NCBI RefSeq assembly: GCF_900167065.1
Contig: NZ_FUYA01000001.1
Span: forward strand, 434,001-498,000
Length of the DNA stretch: 64,000 bases
Source of the DNA: Desulfobaculum bizertense DSM 18034
GTDB taxonomy: Bacteria; Desulfobacterota; Desulfovibrionia; Desulfovibrionales; Desulfovibrionaceae
Direction of reading: 5' to 3'
In this document: piece after piece, positions 1-9,349 of the stretch
Layout: each line of letters begins with the position of its first letter
Numbering within the stretch: the stretch's first letter is position 1
The notes under the pieces: generated by a model
Databases searched by the model: none
The model's input: the letters and a program-made list of their open reading frames with translations, nothing else
Told to the model about the DNA's origin: nothing
Made by a program: the position numbers and the translations under genes

Positions 1-449
1 CCTGCGGCAAAGGCGATGCCCTTGAGTTCGGGGCGAACCCGTTCTGCAAGCAGGCTCGCGGCAACGGCTGTGGCCAGAGTGTGCTTCCAGATGCGGACAA
101 GTTCCTCGTCGCCTTCTTCTGGTGCATTGCAAAACGAATCGCGGATAATGACTGAGAGCAGGGCGTTTTTGAGCGTGTCCAGACCTATGGTCGCAACAGC
201 TGACTCTATGGTGCTGATTTTTCCCCGGTATCCGTATGCCATTGAGTTGGCAATCTTTAGAATTTTGAGTGTCAGAGACTGGTCTGTCTCGATAAGGCGG
301 GAAATTTCAGTAAAGTCAGCTGCACCGTTCAGGACCTCGGTGAGCACTTTTGTCGCAACTGGTGGCGGCGAGGGCAGCTGATCAATGTGACGAATGATTG
401 TCTTCACATTTGTGCGTTCTTCAAGAACGCTACTGTCGTCAAAGTGCAT
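1..449 (-). CDS. HDOD domain signalling protein (C-terminus beyond window)
   Basis: The gene runs leftward off the window, so only about the first 149 residues are visible. They begin MHFDDSSVLEERTNVKTII and continue with the HDOD pattern: a helix ending in QLPSPPPVATKVL, then ISRLIETDQSLTLKILKIAN and ISTIESAVATIGLDTLKNAL. HDOD is the HD-related output domain of bacterial signalling proteins and often lacks the metal ligands of true HD enzymes. The start is the first ATG after an AGGG-type ribosome site. It is divergent from the HD-GYP response regulator at 751, so the two may share a control region. Whether a further domain follows cannot be seen. Confidence 0.8.
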   Translation of the reverse strand, partial: MHFDDSSVLEERTNVKTIIRHIDQLPSPPPVATKVLTEVLNGAADFTEISRLIETDQSLTLKILKIANSMAYGYRGKISTIESAVATIGLDTLKNALLSVIIRDSFCNAPEEGDEELVRIWKHTLATAVAASLLAERVRPELKGIAFAA

Positions 450-750
450 ATGCTTTTTGCCCTGAATTATGGTTGTACATGATGTGGGAAAAGAAACAGG
501 ATTTCACAGGGAAAGGAAATGAGTTCAGGAGCCAAACTACGTGAAGACTCCGGAAAAGGCAAAATATTGAAGAGTCATTTTGATGGACAAAAAGTGAGTC
601 TTTGCTTCGCTTGTGCATGTGGACAAGTCCCCGGCGCTCATGTATTGCGAAAAAGGGTTGAGATGGGACGGGAGATCATGGCAAACATCCCGGTTTTTTT
701 GAAAGAAAACTGGCATTGCAGTACCGGAGAGAGCAAAAATAGGGCCGAAA
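450..750. other. Divergent intergenic region
   Basis: This 301-base stretch separates the leftward HDOD gene from the rightward HD-GYP gene and must hold both promoters. I see no convincing -35/-10 pair. An ORF at 519-779 overlaps the downstream gene and looks spurious. Confidence 0.4.
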
Positions 751-2202
751 ATGAAAAAACACCGCTTACTTCTTGTTGATGACGAGCCTGAACTGCTTGC
801 GGTGAATAAGGAATGTCTTGAGGACGAAGGCTTCCAGGTCTTTACTGCCAAAGACGTGTTACAGGCACTGATGGTTTTGGAATCCGAAGAAATAGATTTG
901 GTGATTTCGGACATGTGTATGCCCGGACTCAGCGGAAGCGATCTTTTGCAGCGTATCAATGCGAAGGGGCTTGATGCGGATGTGATGTTTCTTACGGCAT
1001 ACGGAACTGTAGAGAATGCCGTGGAATGTATCCAGAACGGGGCGAGCGACTATTTGCTCAAGCCTTTTGATCTGGTGCAGTTTTTGCGCAAAATTCGACA
1101 GGTGCTTGCTGGGCGAGAAAAACGTTTGCGCATGGCAAACAAGGGAAAGTCTCTGGAAGCTGTGCTGGCGTTTGGCAAAACATTGTCCCGGCAGTCGTCT
1201 ATGAAAAAATTTATTCGCATGCTCATTGTGGAGATGCGAAAAGTCTTTTCTCCGCAGGGGATTGTGCTGATTATGCCCTCAATAAAAGAGGGAGATCCTG
1301 TTCGCAGGCTGAGTCTTGGTCCACTTGTTACGAATAGCCCGGACTGGATTGAACCGCTTGGGGCAAGGGTTTGTGCCCTGTCTGAGGCCGCGATACTTTC
1401 CTGCGAGTACCTTTCGCTGTGTAGCCCAGAGCTTGATGGGCTGGGAATCAGCGGTATGTGCGCACCACTTCGGACGCCGTTTGGCCGGACGGGCTGGGTG
1501 CTTGTTCTACGCGATGGACAGTCTCCGCCGTACCTGCGCGATGAGCTGAATCTTTTGAGCCTGTACACGGCTCAGGCCGCCAATGCAGAGGAAAACCGAC
1601 GGGTTAAGCAGCGGCTGGAAGACATGAGTCTCGAAGTGGTGATGTCCTACGTTACCGCAGTTGAGGCGGTGGATGTGTATACCCGTGGGCATTCGGAGCG
1701 GGTTGGGAATTTTGCCCGCAGCCTGGGGCAGGAGCTTGGACTTTCAACGCATGAGCTTGAGCAGCTGTATTTTGCCGGACTGTTGCATGACGTGGGCAAG
1801 GTGAGCATTCCGCATTCCATTTTGACCAAGCCAGACCGGCTTACTGACGAAGAATTTCATATTATGCGAAAGCACCCCGAATGGGGGAAAAAAATCCTTT
1901 CCAGCATCAGCTCTTTTCGGGAGCTGGTTCCTATTGTTCTCCATCATCACGAGCATTTTGATGGCTCTGGCTATCCGCAGGGGCTTCAGGGGGAAGACAT
2001 TCCTTTTTTGGCCCGGGCAATTAGTGTTGTGGATGGCTATGAAGCCATGACGTCTAATCGGGCATATCAGGCCGCCAGAACTCCAGAGCAGGCTCTCGCC
2101 ATTCTGGAGAAGGGGGCCGGGTCGCAATGGGACCCGGATATGGTTGCGGTATGGACGAAGGTCGTGCTTCGAATGCTTGAAGACGAACGATGCTGTGCAT
2201 AA
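751..2202 (+). CDS. Response regulator with HD-GYP output domain (c-di-GMP phosphodiesterase)
   Basis: This 483-residue protein has an N-terminal receiver with acidic pocket D10-D11, phosphoacceptor D54 (VISDMCMPG), T82 and K104 (LLKPF). A middle region of about 150 residues resembles a weak GAF-like linker. A C-terminal HD-GYP domain (about 300-470) shows LLHDVGK and a GYP motif in EHFDGSGYPQGLQGEDIPFL. HD-GYP proteins of this kind hydrolyse cyclic di-GMP, so phosphorylation of D54 probably tunes c-di-GMP degradation. ATG 751 follows an AGGG site by seven bases. No cognate kinase is adjacent. All catalytic motifs appear intact; the signal is unknown. Confidence 0.93.
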   Translation: MKKHRLLLVDDEPELLAVNKECLEDEGFQVFTAKDVLQALMVLESEEIDLVISDMCMPGLSGSDLLQRINAKGLDADVMFLTAYGTVENAVECIQNGASDYLLKPFDLVQFLRKIRQVLAGREKRLRMANKGKSLEAVLAFGKTLSRQSSMKKFIRMLIVEMRKVFSPQGIVLIMPSIKEGDPVRRLSLGPLVTNSPDWIEPLGARVCALSEAAILSCEYLSLCSPELDGLGISGMCAPLRTPFGRTGWVLVLRDGQSPPYLRDELNLLSLYTAQAANAEENRRVKQRLEDMSLEVVMSYVTAVEAVDVYTRGHSERVGNFARSLGQELGLSTHELEQLYFAGLLHDVGKVSIPHSILTKPDRLTDEEFHIMRKHPEWGKKILSSISSFRELVPIVLHHHEHFDGSGYPQGLQGEDIPFLARAISVVDGYEAMTSNRAYQAARTPEQALAILEKGAGSQWDPDMVAVWTKVVLRMLEDERCCA

Positions 2203-2235
2203 AAAAAGCCCCCAAAAGCGTTTGGCTTGGGGGCT
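2200..2235 (-). terminator. Intrinsic terminator of the PHP/U32 operon
   Basis: A 9-bp stem AGCCCCCAA/TTGGGGGCT (2207-2215 with 2227-2235) is followed on the minus strand by seven T residues. The T run overlaps the TAA stop of the rightward HD-GYP gene; in the plus direction the tail is weak. Confidence 0.8.
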
Positions 2236-2258
2236 GTTCTGTATCGTCTGTTTGTGAG

Positions 2259-3497
2259 TTATTCTGCGGCCTCGCGCAAAAAGAGTCCTTCACTCAGGGC
2301 CGGGTGAGAAGCCCGAAGCGTGAGCGTGGTTCCTGAGTGAACCGTATCGCGACGTTCGCCCTGAGGGTTCTCAAAACTGTATTCCGTGGATGCCATGACC
2401 GGACGCTCAAGGCCCGGCACAAGGATACATAGAGGCTTTGAACAGTCAAAGCGGGTGCGTACGGCGACCTGCCAGCTCTCGTCTCCTGTCTGCGCAAGAA
2501 TGCGGCCAACAATGGGGTGCTGCACTTCTGCGGCCGGATAGGTGACCCGTTTGCCTTCGGGCAGGAAGAAGCCAGAGGTCAGAGGACGGGACGCTGTGTT
2601 GAGTAGTTCACCAAGATGATCGTCAGCCCTGAACGTGCCCGCCTTGAGGGCGCGAAGCCCTGTCGCGTAGCTGTCCACAACCTGCGCAAGGTAGCCGCCA
2701 GACTTCATGCGGCCTTCAATCTTGATGGCGTGGACGCCGTTTTCCATGAACCACGGCAAAAATTTGATGAGGCAGAGGTCTTCTGCGGCCAGAATGGAGC
2801 TGTAGCCGTCTTCCTCGTAGACTTCCCATGCCAGAGTCCCTGGGCGGGTTTTTTCTTCAATGGCAATGGCCTTGACCTGATAGTCAAAACGGCAGGGATG
2901 GGTGCACAGGCCTAGGTTGGCCGAGCGGTTGTTCATGTGTGCTGACATGACGCAGCGGCCCGAAACAGCCATGCACATTGCGCCATGACAAAAGACTTCC
3001 AGCTCCAGATCTGGCAGGGCACGCCGGATGTTCATAATGGCCTGCAAGTCCAGCTCACGGGCAAGATTAACTCGGCTGACGCCAAAGTCCTGCCAAAAGG
3101 CTGCACTACTGCTGTTTGCTGTGTTGGCCTGTGTGGAAAGATGGATAGGCATGTCAGGCAGCAGTTTTCTGGTCTTGGCCAGCACACCGGGGTCAGCAAT
3201 AATCAGAGCATCAGGGCGGCTTGCGTCGTCCATGCCCGAAATGTGCTCCAGTGCCTCATCCACTTTTTTCAGGTCCTGCTCGCGGGGCAGGGCATTCAGG
3301 CACATGTATGCAGAAACATCATGCTGGTGCGCGTAGGCAATGCCATCGCACAGGGCGTCCCAGTCAAACGCGGCGCTTTTGGCGCGCAGATTCATGATAG
3401 GACCGCCAAGGTACACGGCATCAGCGCCGTAGCGGATTGCTGTTTCGAGTTTTTCTCGGTTGCCGACAGGTGCCAGCAGTTCTGGAAGAAATGTCAT
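2259..3497 (-). CDS. Peptidase U32 family protein (TrhP/YegQ-like)
   Basis: This 412-residue protein begins MTFLPELLAPVGNREKLETA with the U32 barrel signature GADAVYLGG. It keeps the family's cysteine-rich core, CHGAMCMAVSGRC and GLCTHPCRFDY, and the conserved KIEGRMKS. U32 proteins such as TrhP and RlhA act in hydroxylation of tRNA or rRNA rather than in bulk proteolysis; the exact substrate here cannot be assigned. The start codon abuts the stop of the upstream PHP gene with no gap, so the two are cotranscribed and probably translationally coupled. Confidence 0.88.
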   Translation of the reverse strand: MTFLPELLAPVGNREKLETAIRYGADAVYLGGPIMNLRAKSAAFDWDALCDGIAYAHQHDVSAYMCLNALPREQDLKKVDEALEHISGMDDASRPDALIIADPGVLAKTRKLLPDMPIHLSTQANTANSSSAAFWQDFGVSRVNLARELDLQAIMNIRRALPDLELEVFCHGAMCMAVSGRCVMSAHMNNRSANLGLCTHPCRFDYQVKAIAIEEKTRPGTLAWEVYEEDGYSSILAAEDLCLIKFLPWFMENGVHAIKIEGRMKSGGYLAQVVDSYATGLRALKAGTFRADDHLGELLNTASRPLTSGFFLPEGKRVTYPAAEVQHPIVGRILAQTGDESWQVAVRTRFDCSKPLCILVPGLERPVMASTEYSFENPQGERRDTVHSGTTLTLRASHPALSEGLFLREAAE

Positions 3498-4358
3498 TTA
3501 GGCTGTCAGTCCCTGTTTGGCTCGATGCGCACGGAGCTTTTCGAGCACGTCATCTGGAATGGAAAGCGTCCCACGCCCAACGCCGAGACGAATGTCTGGT
3601 TTGACCTCGCCATGAAAATCGGAACCACCGCTTGCAACAAGTCCGAGACGGTTTGCAAGAGAAGTAAATTCCAGCGTGTTTTTGGTGCTGTGGTCTGTAT
3701 AATAGCATTCAAGGCCGTCCAGCCCGTATCCCATGAGTTCTTTCAGCTCGTGATACATTTCTTCGTAGCTGAGCCGAAGTGTGCAGGGATGGGCGAGAAT
3801 GACCGTGGCATTTTCGGATTTCAAAAGTTCAATGGCTTCCTGCGGAGTGAGTTCAACCTTGGGGACGTAGGCCGGGGCAAAGTCGCCAATAAATTTGCGA
3901 AAGGCTTCCTCGACACTTTCGACATAGCCCTTTTCCTTGAGGAGCAGGGCTATGTGCGGTCGGCCAATGGTGCCACCAGCAGCTTTTTTTTCAAGCTCTT
4001 CATAGGTAATATGTTTGCCAAGGCCTTCTAGCTTTTCAAGAATTTTTGCATTTCTGCTGACACGGTGTTCATTGAGCCAGCGCATCTTTTCCAGCAGTTT
4101 TTCGGGATTGTCTGGCAGGAAGAGTCCAACAATATGCATGAACCCAGTTTCGTGCTTGACGCTGAGTTCACAGCCACGAATAAGTTCTATTCCCAGACGG
4201 TCTGCGGCCTCTTGCGCCTCTTTGAGACCGCCGGTCGTGTCGTGGTCTGTGAGGGCAATGGCTTCAAGACCAGATTCTTTTGCAAGCTCCATGAGTTCTG
4301 TGGGCGTGAGTGTCCCGTCAGAAGCCGTAGAGTGGGTATGCAGGTCTATTTTGGACAT
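3498..4358 (-). CDS. PHP domain phosphoesterase (RNase AM/YciV-like)
   Basis: This 286-residue PHP-fold metal-dependent phosphoesterase has the metal motifs DLHTHSTASDG near the N-terminus, ALTDHDTTGG, a later conserved H in TVILAHPC and GGSDFHGE near the end. Relatives include E. coli RNase AM (YciV), which acts on 3',5'-bisphosphonucleotides and 5' ends of RNA; that activity is an inference. An upstream in-frame ATG at 4427 would add 23 residues, but ATG 4358 has a clear GGGGAG ribosome site and starts right at the domain. It heads a two-gene operon with the U32 protein. Confidence 0.88.
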   Translation of the reverse strand: MSKIDLHTHSTASDGTLTPTELMELAKESGLEAIALTDHDTTGGLKEAQEAADRLGIELIRGCELSVKHETGFMHIVGLFLPDNPEKLLEKMRWLNEHRVSRNAKILEKLEGLGKHITYEELEKKAAGGTIGRPHIALLLKEKGYVESVEEAFRKFIGDFAPAYVPKVELTPQEAIELLKSENATVILAHPCTLRLSYEEMYHELKELMGYGLDGLECYYTDHSTKNTLEFTSLANRLGLVASGGSDFHGEVKPDIRLGVGRGTLSIPDDVLEKLRAHRAKQGLTA

Positions 4359-4492
4359 GGAAACTCCCCGGTTGAACGTTGCTGGCATTGAGAGAAAAGG
4401 GCTAGTGCAGGGGGGCCGTGCTGTCAATGTCGGCCTTGTCTCGTTCTCCCTTTTTGCGTATAGCAGAACTCATCCCGTAAGGAGGTCCGCCA

Positions 4493-4699
4493 ATGGCACT
4501 GAACAAGGAATTACTCGAAATTCTGGCTTGCCCCAAATGTAAAAAATCTGTGCAGCAGACGCCGAAAGGCGAAGGACTCTACTGCGCGTCCTGTAAAGTC
4601 GTGTATCCCATTCGGGAAGAGATTCCTATTATGCTCGTTGACGAAGCTGTTGACGAAGACTTGTGGAATGAAGACCTGAGTGCGATGCACAAGAAATAA
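4493..4699 (+). CDS. Trm112 family protein (UPF0434/YcaR-like)
   Basis: This 68-residue protein carries the Trm112-type zinc-ribbon pattern CPKCK near residue 13 and CASCK near residue 35, followed by VVYPIREEIPIML, the family hallmark. In eukaryotes and archaea Trm112 activates methyltransferases; bacterial members are common but poorly studied. ATG 4493 has a strong AAGGAGG site. The gene stands alone between two leftward genes and ends at a bidirectional terminator. Confidence 0.9.
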   Translation: MALNKELLEILACPKCKKSVQQTPKGEGLYCASCKVVYPIREEIPIMLVDEAVDEDLWNEDLSAMHKK

Positions 4700-4740
4700 G
4701 CATTTTTCTGGCTGAGACCAGAGTCGTCTTTATGAAAAGA

Positions 4741-4770
4741 AAAGCCCATGCTGAAACATGGGCTTTTTTG
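4741..4770. terminator. Bidirectional intrinsic terminator
   Basis: A 10-bp stem AAAGCCCATG/CATGGGCTTT (4741-4750 with 4757-4766) is flanked by A-rich sequence on the left and T-rich on the right. It can end the rightward Trm112 gene and the leftward aminotransferase gene. Confidence 0.85.
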
Positions 4771-4781
4771 TTGGCAAAAGT

Positions 4782-5975
4782 TTATTTTTGCATTTTTTCG
4801 AAGGCCCTTCGGAAGCCGTCCAGTGAACGGTGAATGATTTCCTCTCCGACGCAGAACGCAAGGCGGAAGTAGCCCGGGAAGCCAAAGCCGGAACCGGGAA
4901 CCGCAAGGATTCGCTCCTCCAGCAGGGCGGTGATGAATGCCTTGTCATCTCCTCCCGGAGCCTTGGGGAAGAAGTAGAAGGTGCCTTTGGGCATGGCGAA
5001 GTCAAAGCCGACCTCGTCCAGTACGCGGGTCATGGCCTTTCTGCGTTCGGCGTAGACCGTGACATTAACCTGTGACCCAAGGGCATGAGCCATGAGGCGC
5101 TGCCCAACCGCCGGGGCATTCACGAAACCAAGGATGCGGTTGGTGAGCGTCAGGGCGTTCATGAGTTCAAGATGTTCTGGCATGGACGGGGAGGGCACAA
5201 CATAGCCCACGCGTTCGCCAGCCAGAGAAAGATTTTTGGAGAAGGAGCTGATGACGACACTGTATGGATACAGCGGAAGGACAGAAGGAACCTCTGCGCA
5301 GTCATAGCACAGGAAGCGGTACGGCTCGTCAGAAACAAGAAGAATGGGGCGGCCAAACTCGCGGGATTTGCGAGTCAGTATTTCCGCAAGCTTCATGAGG
5401 GTTTCGCGGCTGTAGAGCGCACCTGTGGGGTTGTTTGGCGAGTTGATGATAACCGCGCGGGTCTTGGGTCCAATGGCCAGCTCCATGCCGTCAAGATCCA
5501 GATCAAATTCTGGGGGCAGGGCCGGAACGGTCTTGAGCTGACCACCATGATTGGCAACATAAAAGCCGTATTCCACGAAATACGGTGCCGGGCAAAGCAC
5601 TTCGTCACCGGGTTCAAGAATGGCGCGGAACAGGGCATTCATGCCTCCAGCGGCACCACAGCTCAAAATTAGGCCCTCTGGCGAAATCGGCACACCCTGT
5701 TCTTTGCTCAGGTGTTCGGCCAGAGCTTCACGGGCAGAGGGGTAGCCAGCATTGGGCATGTAGCCAAAAGTGAATGGTTTTTCAGCGTCTTTGGAAAGTG
5801 CTGCCAGTCCGTCACGAACAGCGGCGGGCGCAGGGAGGTCCGGGTTGCCGAGACTAAAATCGCAAACCGCGTCCTCACCGTACTGGGCCTTGAGTTGGCG
5901 GCCAGCTTCAAACATTTCTCGGATCATGGAAGAGTGTTCCAGGTACCCCTGTATGTCTGTGGCAAGAATTTTCAT
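4782..5975 (-). CDS. Pyridoxal-phosphate aminotransferase, class I/II
   Basis: This 397-residue fold-type I aminotransferase contains the conserved NSPNNPTG loop, SDEPYR (cofactor-binding Asp and Tyr) and SFSKNLSLAGERVGY, whose lysine forms the Schiff base with PLP. The C-terminal RLAFC segment holds the arginine that binds the substrate carboxylate. The substrate (aspartate, alanine, aromatic or other amino acid) cannot be decided from sequence. The upstream in-frame start at 6029 is unlikely because the protein proper begins at MKILATDIQGY, with an AAGGATA site about ten bases upstream. It lies 83 bases downstream of the sigma-54 regulator on the same strand. Confidence 0.9.
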   Translation of the reverse strand: MKILATDIQGYLEHSSMIREMFEAGRQLKAQYGEDAVCDFSLGNPDLPAPAAVRDGLAALSKDAEKPFTFGYMPNAGYPSAREALAEHLSKEQGVPISPEGLILSCGAAGGMNALFRAILEPGDEVLCPAPYFVEYGFYVANHGGQLKTVPALPPEFDLDLDGMELAIGPKTRAVIINSPNNPTGALYSRETLMKLAEILTRKSREFGRPILLVSDEPYRFLCYDCAEVPSVLPLYPYSVVISSFSKNLSLAGERVGYVVPSPSMPEHLELMNALTLTNRILGFVNAPAVGQRLMAHALGSQVNVTVYAERRKAMTRVLDEVGFDFAMPKGTFYFFPKAPGGDDKAFITALLEERILAVPGSGFGFPGYFRLAFCVGEEIIHRSLDGFRRAFEKMQK

Positions 5976-6058
5976 GGCAGTATCCTTATGCGTGTTGAGG
6001 AGTTGCGTGCGCAGAGGCAGGAATCGCAAAGCTCGGTACTGATCCGGGTGCGGTCGGG

Positions 6059-7492
6059 CTATGGCACGGCAAGGCCGAGTTTTTTGTACTCGGAAATTTT
6101 GTTTCGTAATGTGCGAACAGAAATGCCCAGCAGATCGGCTGCCTGCGTTCTGTTACCAGAAGTTTGCTCCAGACGCTTGAGAATAGCAATGCGTTCAATG
6201 TCCTGAAGTCGCATTTCATTTTCCTGCAAGGCGTCGGCAAGTGGTGTATCGGCTCTGGCCGTGGGCGTGTCTGCGTGCTCTGTTTCTTGCTCTTCTTCAG
6301 GAAGAGCATCTTCTGGAAGAGGCCAGGCGTCAGGGTCAAGCAGGAAGTGTTTGGTCGAGATTGGACCTGTTCCGGCCAGCAGTACGGCGCGTTCCATCAG
6401 ATTTTGGAGTTCGCGAACATTGCCCGGCCAGTCGTAGGACAGGAGCCATTTCTGGGCATCGTCAGAGAACGAAGGAGCAGGCAGCTCATATTCGGATGTG
6501 TAGCGGGCTGCAAAGAACTGGGCCAGCCGCAGTATGTCGTCGCCTCGCTCGCGCAGGGCGGGCAGGCGCAGGGGAATGACATTGAGGCGAAAGAAAAGGT
6601 CCTGTCGAAATTCCTTGTTCTTGACGCTTTCTTCGATGTCTCTGTTTGTCGTTGCCAGCACGCGGACATCGACCTTGAGTGTTTCGGTGCCACCCACGCG
6701 GTCGATTTCGCCTTCCTGAAGCACTCGAAGCAGCTTGGCCTGGAGGCCAAGGTCCATCTCTGTGATTTCGTCCAGCAGGATGGTGCCACTGTGTGCAAGT
6801 TCAAATTTGCCGGGTTTGCGGTTGATTGCTCCTGTGAATGCACCTTTTTCGTGGCCAAAAAGTTCACTTTCCAGCAGGTGTTCAGGCAGGGCTGCGCAGT
6901 TGATGGCAATGAAAGGTCCATCTGCACGTTTGCTTTTGGCGTGCAGGTAGCGGGCAAACATTTCTTTACCCGTACCGGATTCCCCGGAAATAAGGACTGA
7001 TGCCTTTGATGGGGCGACCTGTGCGGCGAGGGCAAGGGTGCGTCGCATTGCCGGGTGCGAACCAATAATTGTGACGCCCGTTGAATGTTTGCTCACAGTC
7101 GTGCTTTTGGGGCTTGGCTGTGATTTGGCTTTTGCCTCAGACGGAAGCGAGAGCACGGTCTCGATTTTTTCCCAAATCAGAGGTTCCAGCCAGTAATCTT
7201 TTGCGCCGCAGCTCATGTAATGTCTGGCATCATCTGCGGAGCCGCGTTCATCAAATATAATGACAGGAGGAAAGCTGCCGTCCTGCTCTGCTTGACTGAG
7301 GAGTGTTTCTGCCCGGTAGCCCGCAATTCGAGGTGCCGAAAAAATGACGCATGGTCTATTCTTTTGGATAAAGTCGAGGGCACCGGAGAGGTTTTCGGCC
7401 AGTCCAGCAGTTATTCCCGCTTTTTTGAACTCAGGGAAAAGCCCGCTTATGGATTGCGGTTTGGAAAGAAAAAGTAAAGTCTTGTCCAACAT
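6059..7492 (-). CDS. Sigma-54-dependent transcriptional activator with degenerate receiver
   Basis: This protein of about 477 residues has an N-terminal receiver-like domain of about 110 residues, a central AAA+ domain and a C-terminal Fis-type helix-turn-helix ([20 protein letters not shown]). Walker A (GESGTGKE), the sigma-54 contact loop GAFTGA and WPGNVREL are intact, so it should remodel sigma-54 holoenzyme. Where the phosphoacceptor Asp belongs the sequence reads [10 protein letters not shown], so it is unlikely to be phosphorylated. That resembles FleQ/FlrA-type regulators. An alternative ATG lies at 7531, and neither start has an ideal ribosome site. Its target genes are not evident. 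Confidence 0.88.
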   Translation of the reverse strand: MLDKTLLFLSKPQSISGLFPEFKKAGITAGLAENLSGALDFIQKNRPCVIFSAPRIAGYRAETLLSQAEQDGSFPPVIIFDERGSADDARHYMSCGAKDYWLEPLIWEKIETVLSLPSEAKAKSQPSPKSTTVSKHSTGVTIIGSHPAMRRTLALAAQVAPSKASVLISGESGTGKEMFARYLHAKSKRADGPFIAINCAALPEHLLESELFGHEKGAFTGAINRKPGKFELAHSGTILLDEITEMDLGLQAKLLRVLQEGEIDRVGGTETLKVDVRVLATTNRDIEESVKNKEFRQDLFFRLNVIPLRLPALRERGDDILRLAQFFAARYTSEYELPAPSFSDDAQKWLLSYDWPGNVRELQNLMERAVLLAGTGPISTKHFLLDPDAWPLPEDALPEEEQETEHADTPTARADTPLADALQENEMRLQDIERIAILKRLEQTSGNRTQAADLLGISVRTLRNKISEYKKLGLAVP

Positions 7493-7643
7493 GAGACGGT
7501 AATAGCCTTTCCTTTGTGTATTTTCAATCATCCGGCAAAACAGGATATCTCTGTTTGCTGTCCGACTGCCCTACAGGGTGCATTGACGCTCCGAAGGGAG
7601 TTTCCTACCGTGTCCACGAATAAACGAGTGGAGTGGAGGACCC

Positions 7644-8405
7644 ATGACCAGAGACGATCTTTTTCAGCTTTTTACTCGCCTTGCTTCAGGAGCCGTTAGC
7701 CCTGAGCAGGCACTCTATTCTTTTCAGACCCAGCCAGTTGAAGAACTGGCGCAGGGCGTGACTCTTGATACGCATCGCCTTGCCCGTACCGGGCAGGGAG
7801 AAGTTGTCTATGGCCCCGGAAAAACCATTCCCCAGCTTAAAAATTGTGTGCAGGGGCTTGCTGATGCGGGGCAGCCCGTTTTGGTGACCCGGCTTTCTGC
7901 CGCAAAGGGCGAAGCACTGGTCGAAATTTTTCCTGACGCCGTTTTCCATGAACATTCCGGCCTGCTGACCCTTGGCTTTTCTCTTGAGCTTGATGGGCCT
8001 TACCCTCACTCTGGTGAGTGCATTGTTGTCACTGCCGGAGCCTCGGATATGGGCGTTGCTCTCGAAGCCTACGGGACTGCCTGTTTCTTTGGCCTGAACT
8101 GTGGTCTGGTTTCTGACGTTGGCGTTGCTGGTGTGCATCGCCTGACTCCGCACATAGAGAACCTCTCCAAAGCAAAGGTGCTTATTGTTGTCGCCGGGAT
8201 GGATGGCGCCTTGCCCAGTGTTTTGGCAGGGCTGGTTCCTACGCCTATCCTTGGCGTGCCAAGCACTTCTGGCAAAGACAACATGCTTGGCGGAGTTTCA
8301 TCGCTGATGGCCATGCTGAATTCCTGTTCACCCGGTGTCGCCGCCATGAACATCGACAACGGGTTTGGAGCGGCGGCCTTTGCTTCAAAGCTCTGTGCAA
8401 AATAA
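7644..8405 (+). CDS. larB: Nickel-pincer cofactor biosynthesis protein LarB
   Basis: This 253-residue LarB (NCAIR mutase PurE-related family) has VTAGASDMGVALEA and the C-terminal GVPSTSGKDNMLGGVSSLMA with NIDNGFGAA, all typical of the family. LarB carboxylates the pyridinium ring of nicotinic acid adenine dinucleotide and hydrolyses it to P2CMN, the first step of the nickel-pincer cofactor made for lactate racemase and other LarA-type enzymes. No larC, larE or larA is in the window. ATG 7644 is preceded by GGAGGACCC. Confidence 0.93.
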   Translation: MTRDDLFQLFTRLASGAVSPEQALYSFQTQPVEELAQGVTLDTHRLARTGQGEVVYGPGKTIPQLKNCVQGLADAGQPVLVTRLSAAKGEALVEIFPDAVFHEHSGLLTLGFSLELDGPYPHSGECIVVTAGASDMGVALEAYGTACFFGLNCGLVSDVGVAGVHRLTPHIENLSKAKVLIVVAGMDGALPSVLAGLVPTPILGVPSTSGKDNMLGGVSSLMAMLNSCSPGVAAMNIDNGFGAAAFASKLCAK

Positions 8406-8570
8406 AAAGGACTGCATGAACTGTGCCTGTCATCATATAAGCGTAGGGAAGCCTTGTGGCGCAAGCACTTGCGAGGTTTTGACCTTTCTGGCCCCCTCTG
8501 CGTGGTGACGTGTTTTTGAACCTCTGGTATAAGCACAGGATTCTTGAAGTTTTTGTGCAGAGAGGAAACA

Positions 8571-9311
8571 ATGGAATTTGAGAATTCAGCAGGAAAAGAA
8601 ATGAATTTCACTGTGCGCGTTGCCGAAGCTGGCTTTGATGGAAAAGGCAGCATTGCTGGCGTTGGGAGCTGGCTTCAGGATGCGGCAGCGGTCCATGCCG
8701 GTGAACTTGGATTTGATAATGCCGTGCTGGCAGAAAAAGCCAATGTTGTCTGGGTGCTTATTCGGGAGTACATCGAAATGCAGCGCTATCCCGGATATGG
8801 TGAGCGTGTGTGCATAAGTACCTGGCCCGCGTCTTTGGAGCGGAATGTCGGGCGTCGTGATTTTCGGATTTTTGACGCTCAGCATCAGCAGATTGGTGCC
8901 GCAACCAGTCTGTGGGCCATTATGGATATTGAGAGCCGAAAGCTTGCCCCTATGCCTGACTTTGTCGCCGCTCAGTATCCCAAAACCCCGGTCCACAGTG
9001 TGGAACTGCCTTCCCGTTCCGTAAAGCGCCTTCGGGAGCACAGCACGGAAAGCTCCATCATGACTCGCTACAGCGACCTCGACAGCAACGCCCACGTGAA
9101 CAACGTTCATTACATGGAATGGGCCTTGGAATCGCTTCCCGGTTCCTATGCCTGTCGTCCCTGTTCTTTGGACATTGCTTTTCGTGCCGAAGCGCGGCTT
9201 GGTGACCGGGTGCTCTCTCGCAGCGTCTGCGAAGGTGAAGCGCAGTGTCGACATGCTGTGTTGCGTGACGACGGAGTCGAGCTTGCCCGGATAGCAACTC
9301 GCTGGAAATAA
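8571..9311 (+). CDS. Acyl-ACP thioesterase-like protein (two hot-dog folds)
   Basis: This 246-residue protein matches the FatA/FatB-type bacterial acyl-ACP thioesterase layout: an N-terminal hot-dog unit (about 10-130) with LIREYIEMQRYP and STWPASLERNVGRRDFRIFD, and a second unit starting at RYSDLDSNAHVNNVHYMEW, where the N-x-H pair corresponds to family catalytic positions. It probably releases free fatty acids from acyl-carrier protein; chain preference is unknown. ATG 8571 has a GAGAGGAAAC site; a TTG nine codons upstream is less likely. It may form a unit with the M24 peptidase 38 bases downstream. Confidence 0.85.
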   Translation: MEFENSAGKEMNFTVRVAEAGFDGKGSIAGVGSWLQDAAAVHAGELGFDNAVLAEKANVVWVLIREYIEMQRYPGYGERVCISTWPASLERNVGRRDFRIFDAQHQQIGAATSLWAIMDIESRKLAPMPDFVAAQYPKTPVHSVELPSRSVKRLREHSTESSIMTRYSDLDSNAHVNNVHYMEWALESLPGSYACRPCSLDIAFRAEARLGDRVLSRSVCEGEAQCRHAVLRDDGVELARIATRWK

Positions 9312-9349
9312 TTTTTTCTGTTTTTCATTTCGAGTGAAGGAGTTCATTC

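Noticed and set aside
519-779. 86-codon ORF before the HD-GYP regulator
   Set aside because: It overlaps the regulator start by 29 bases in another frame, its ribosome site is too close to the ATG, and the product has no features.
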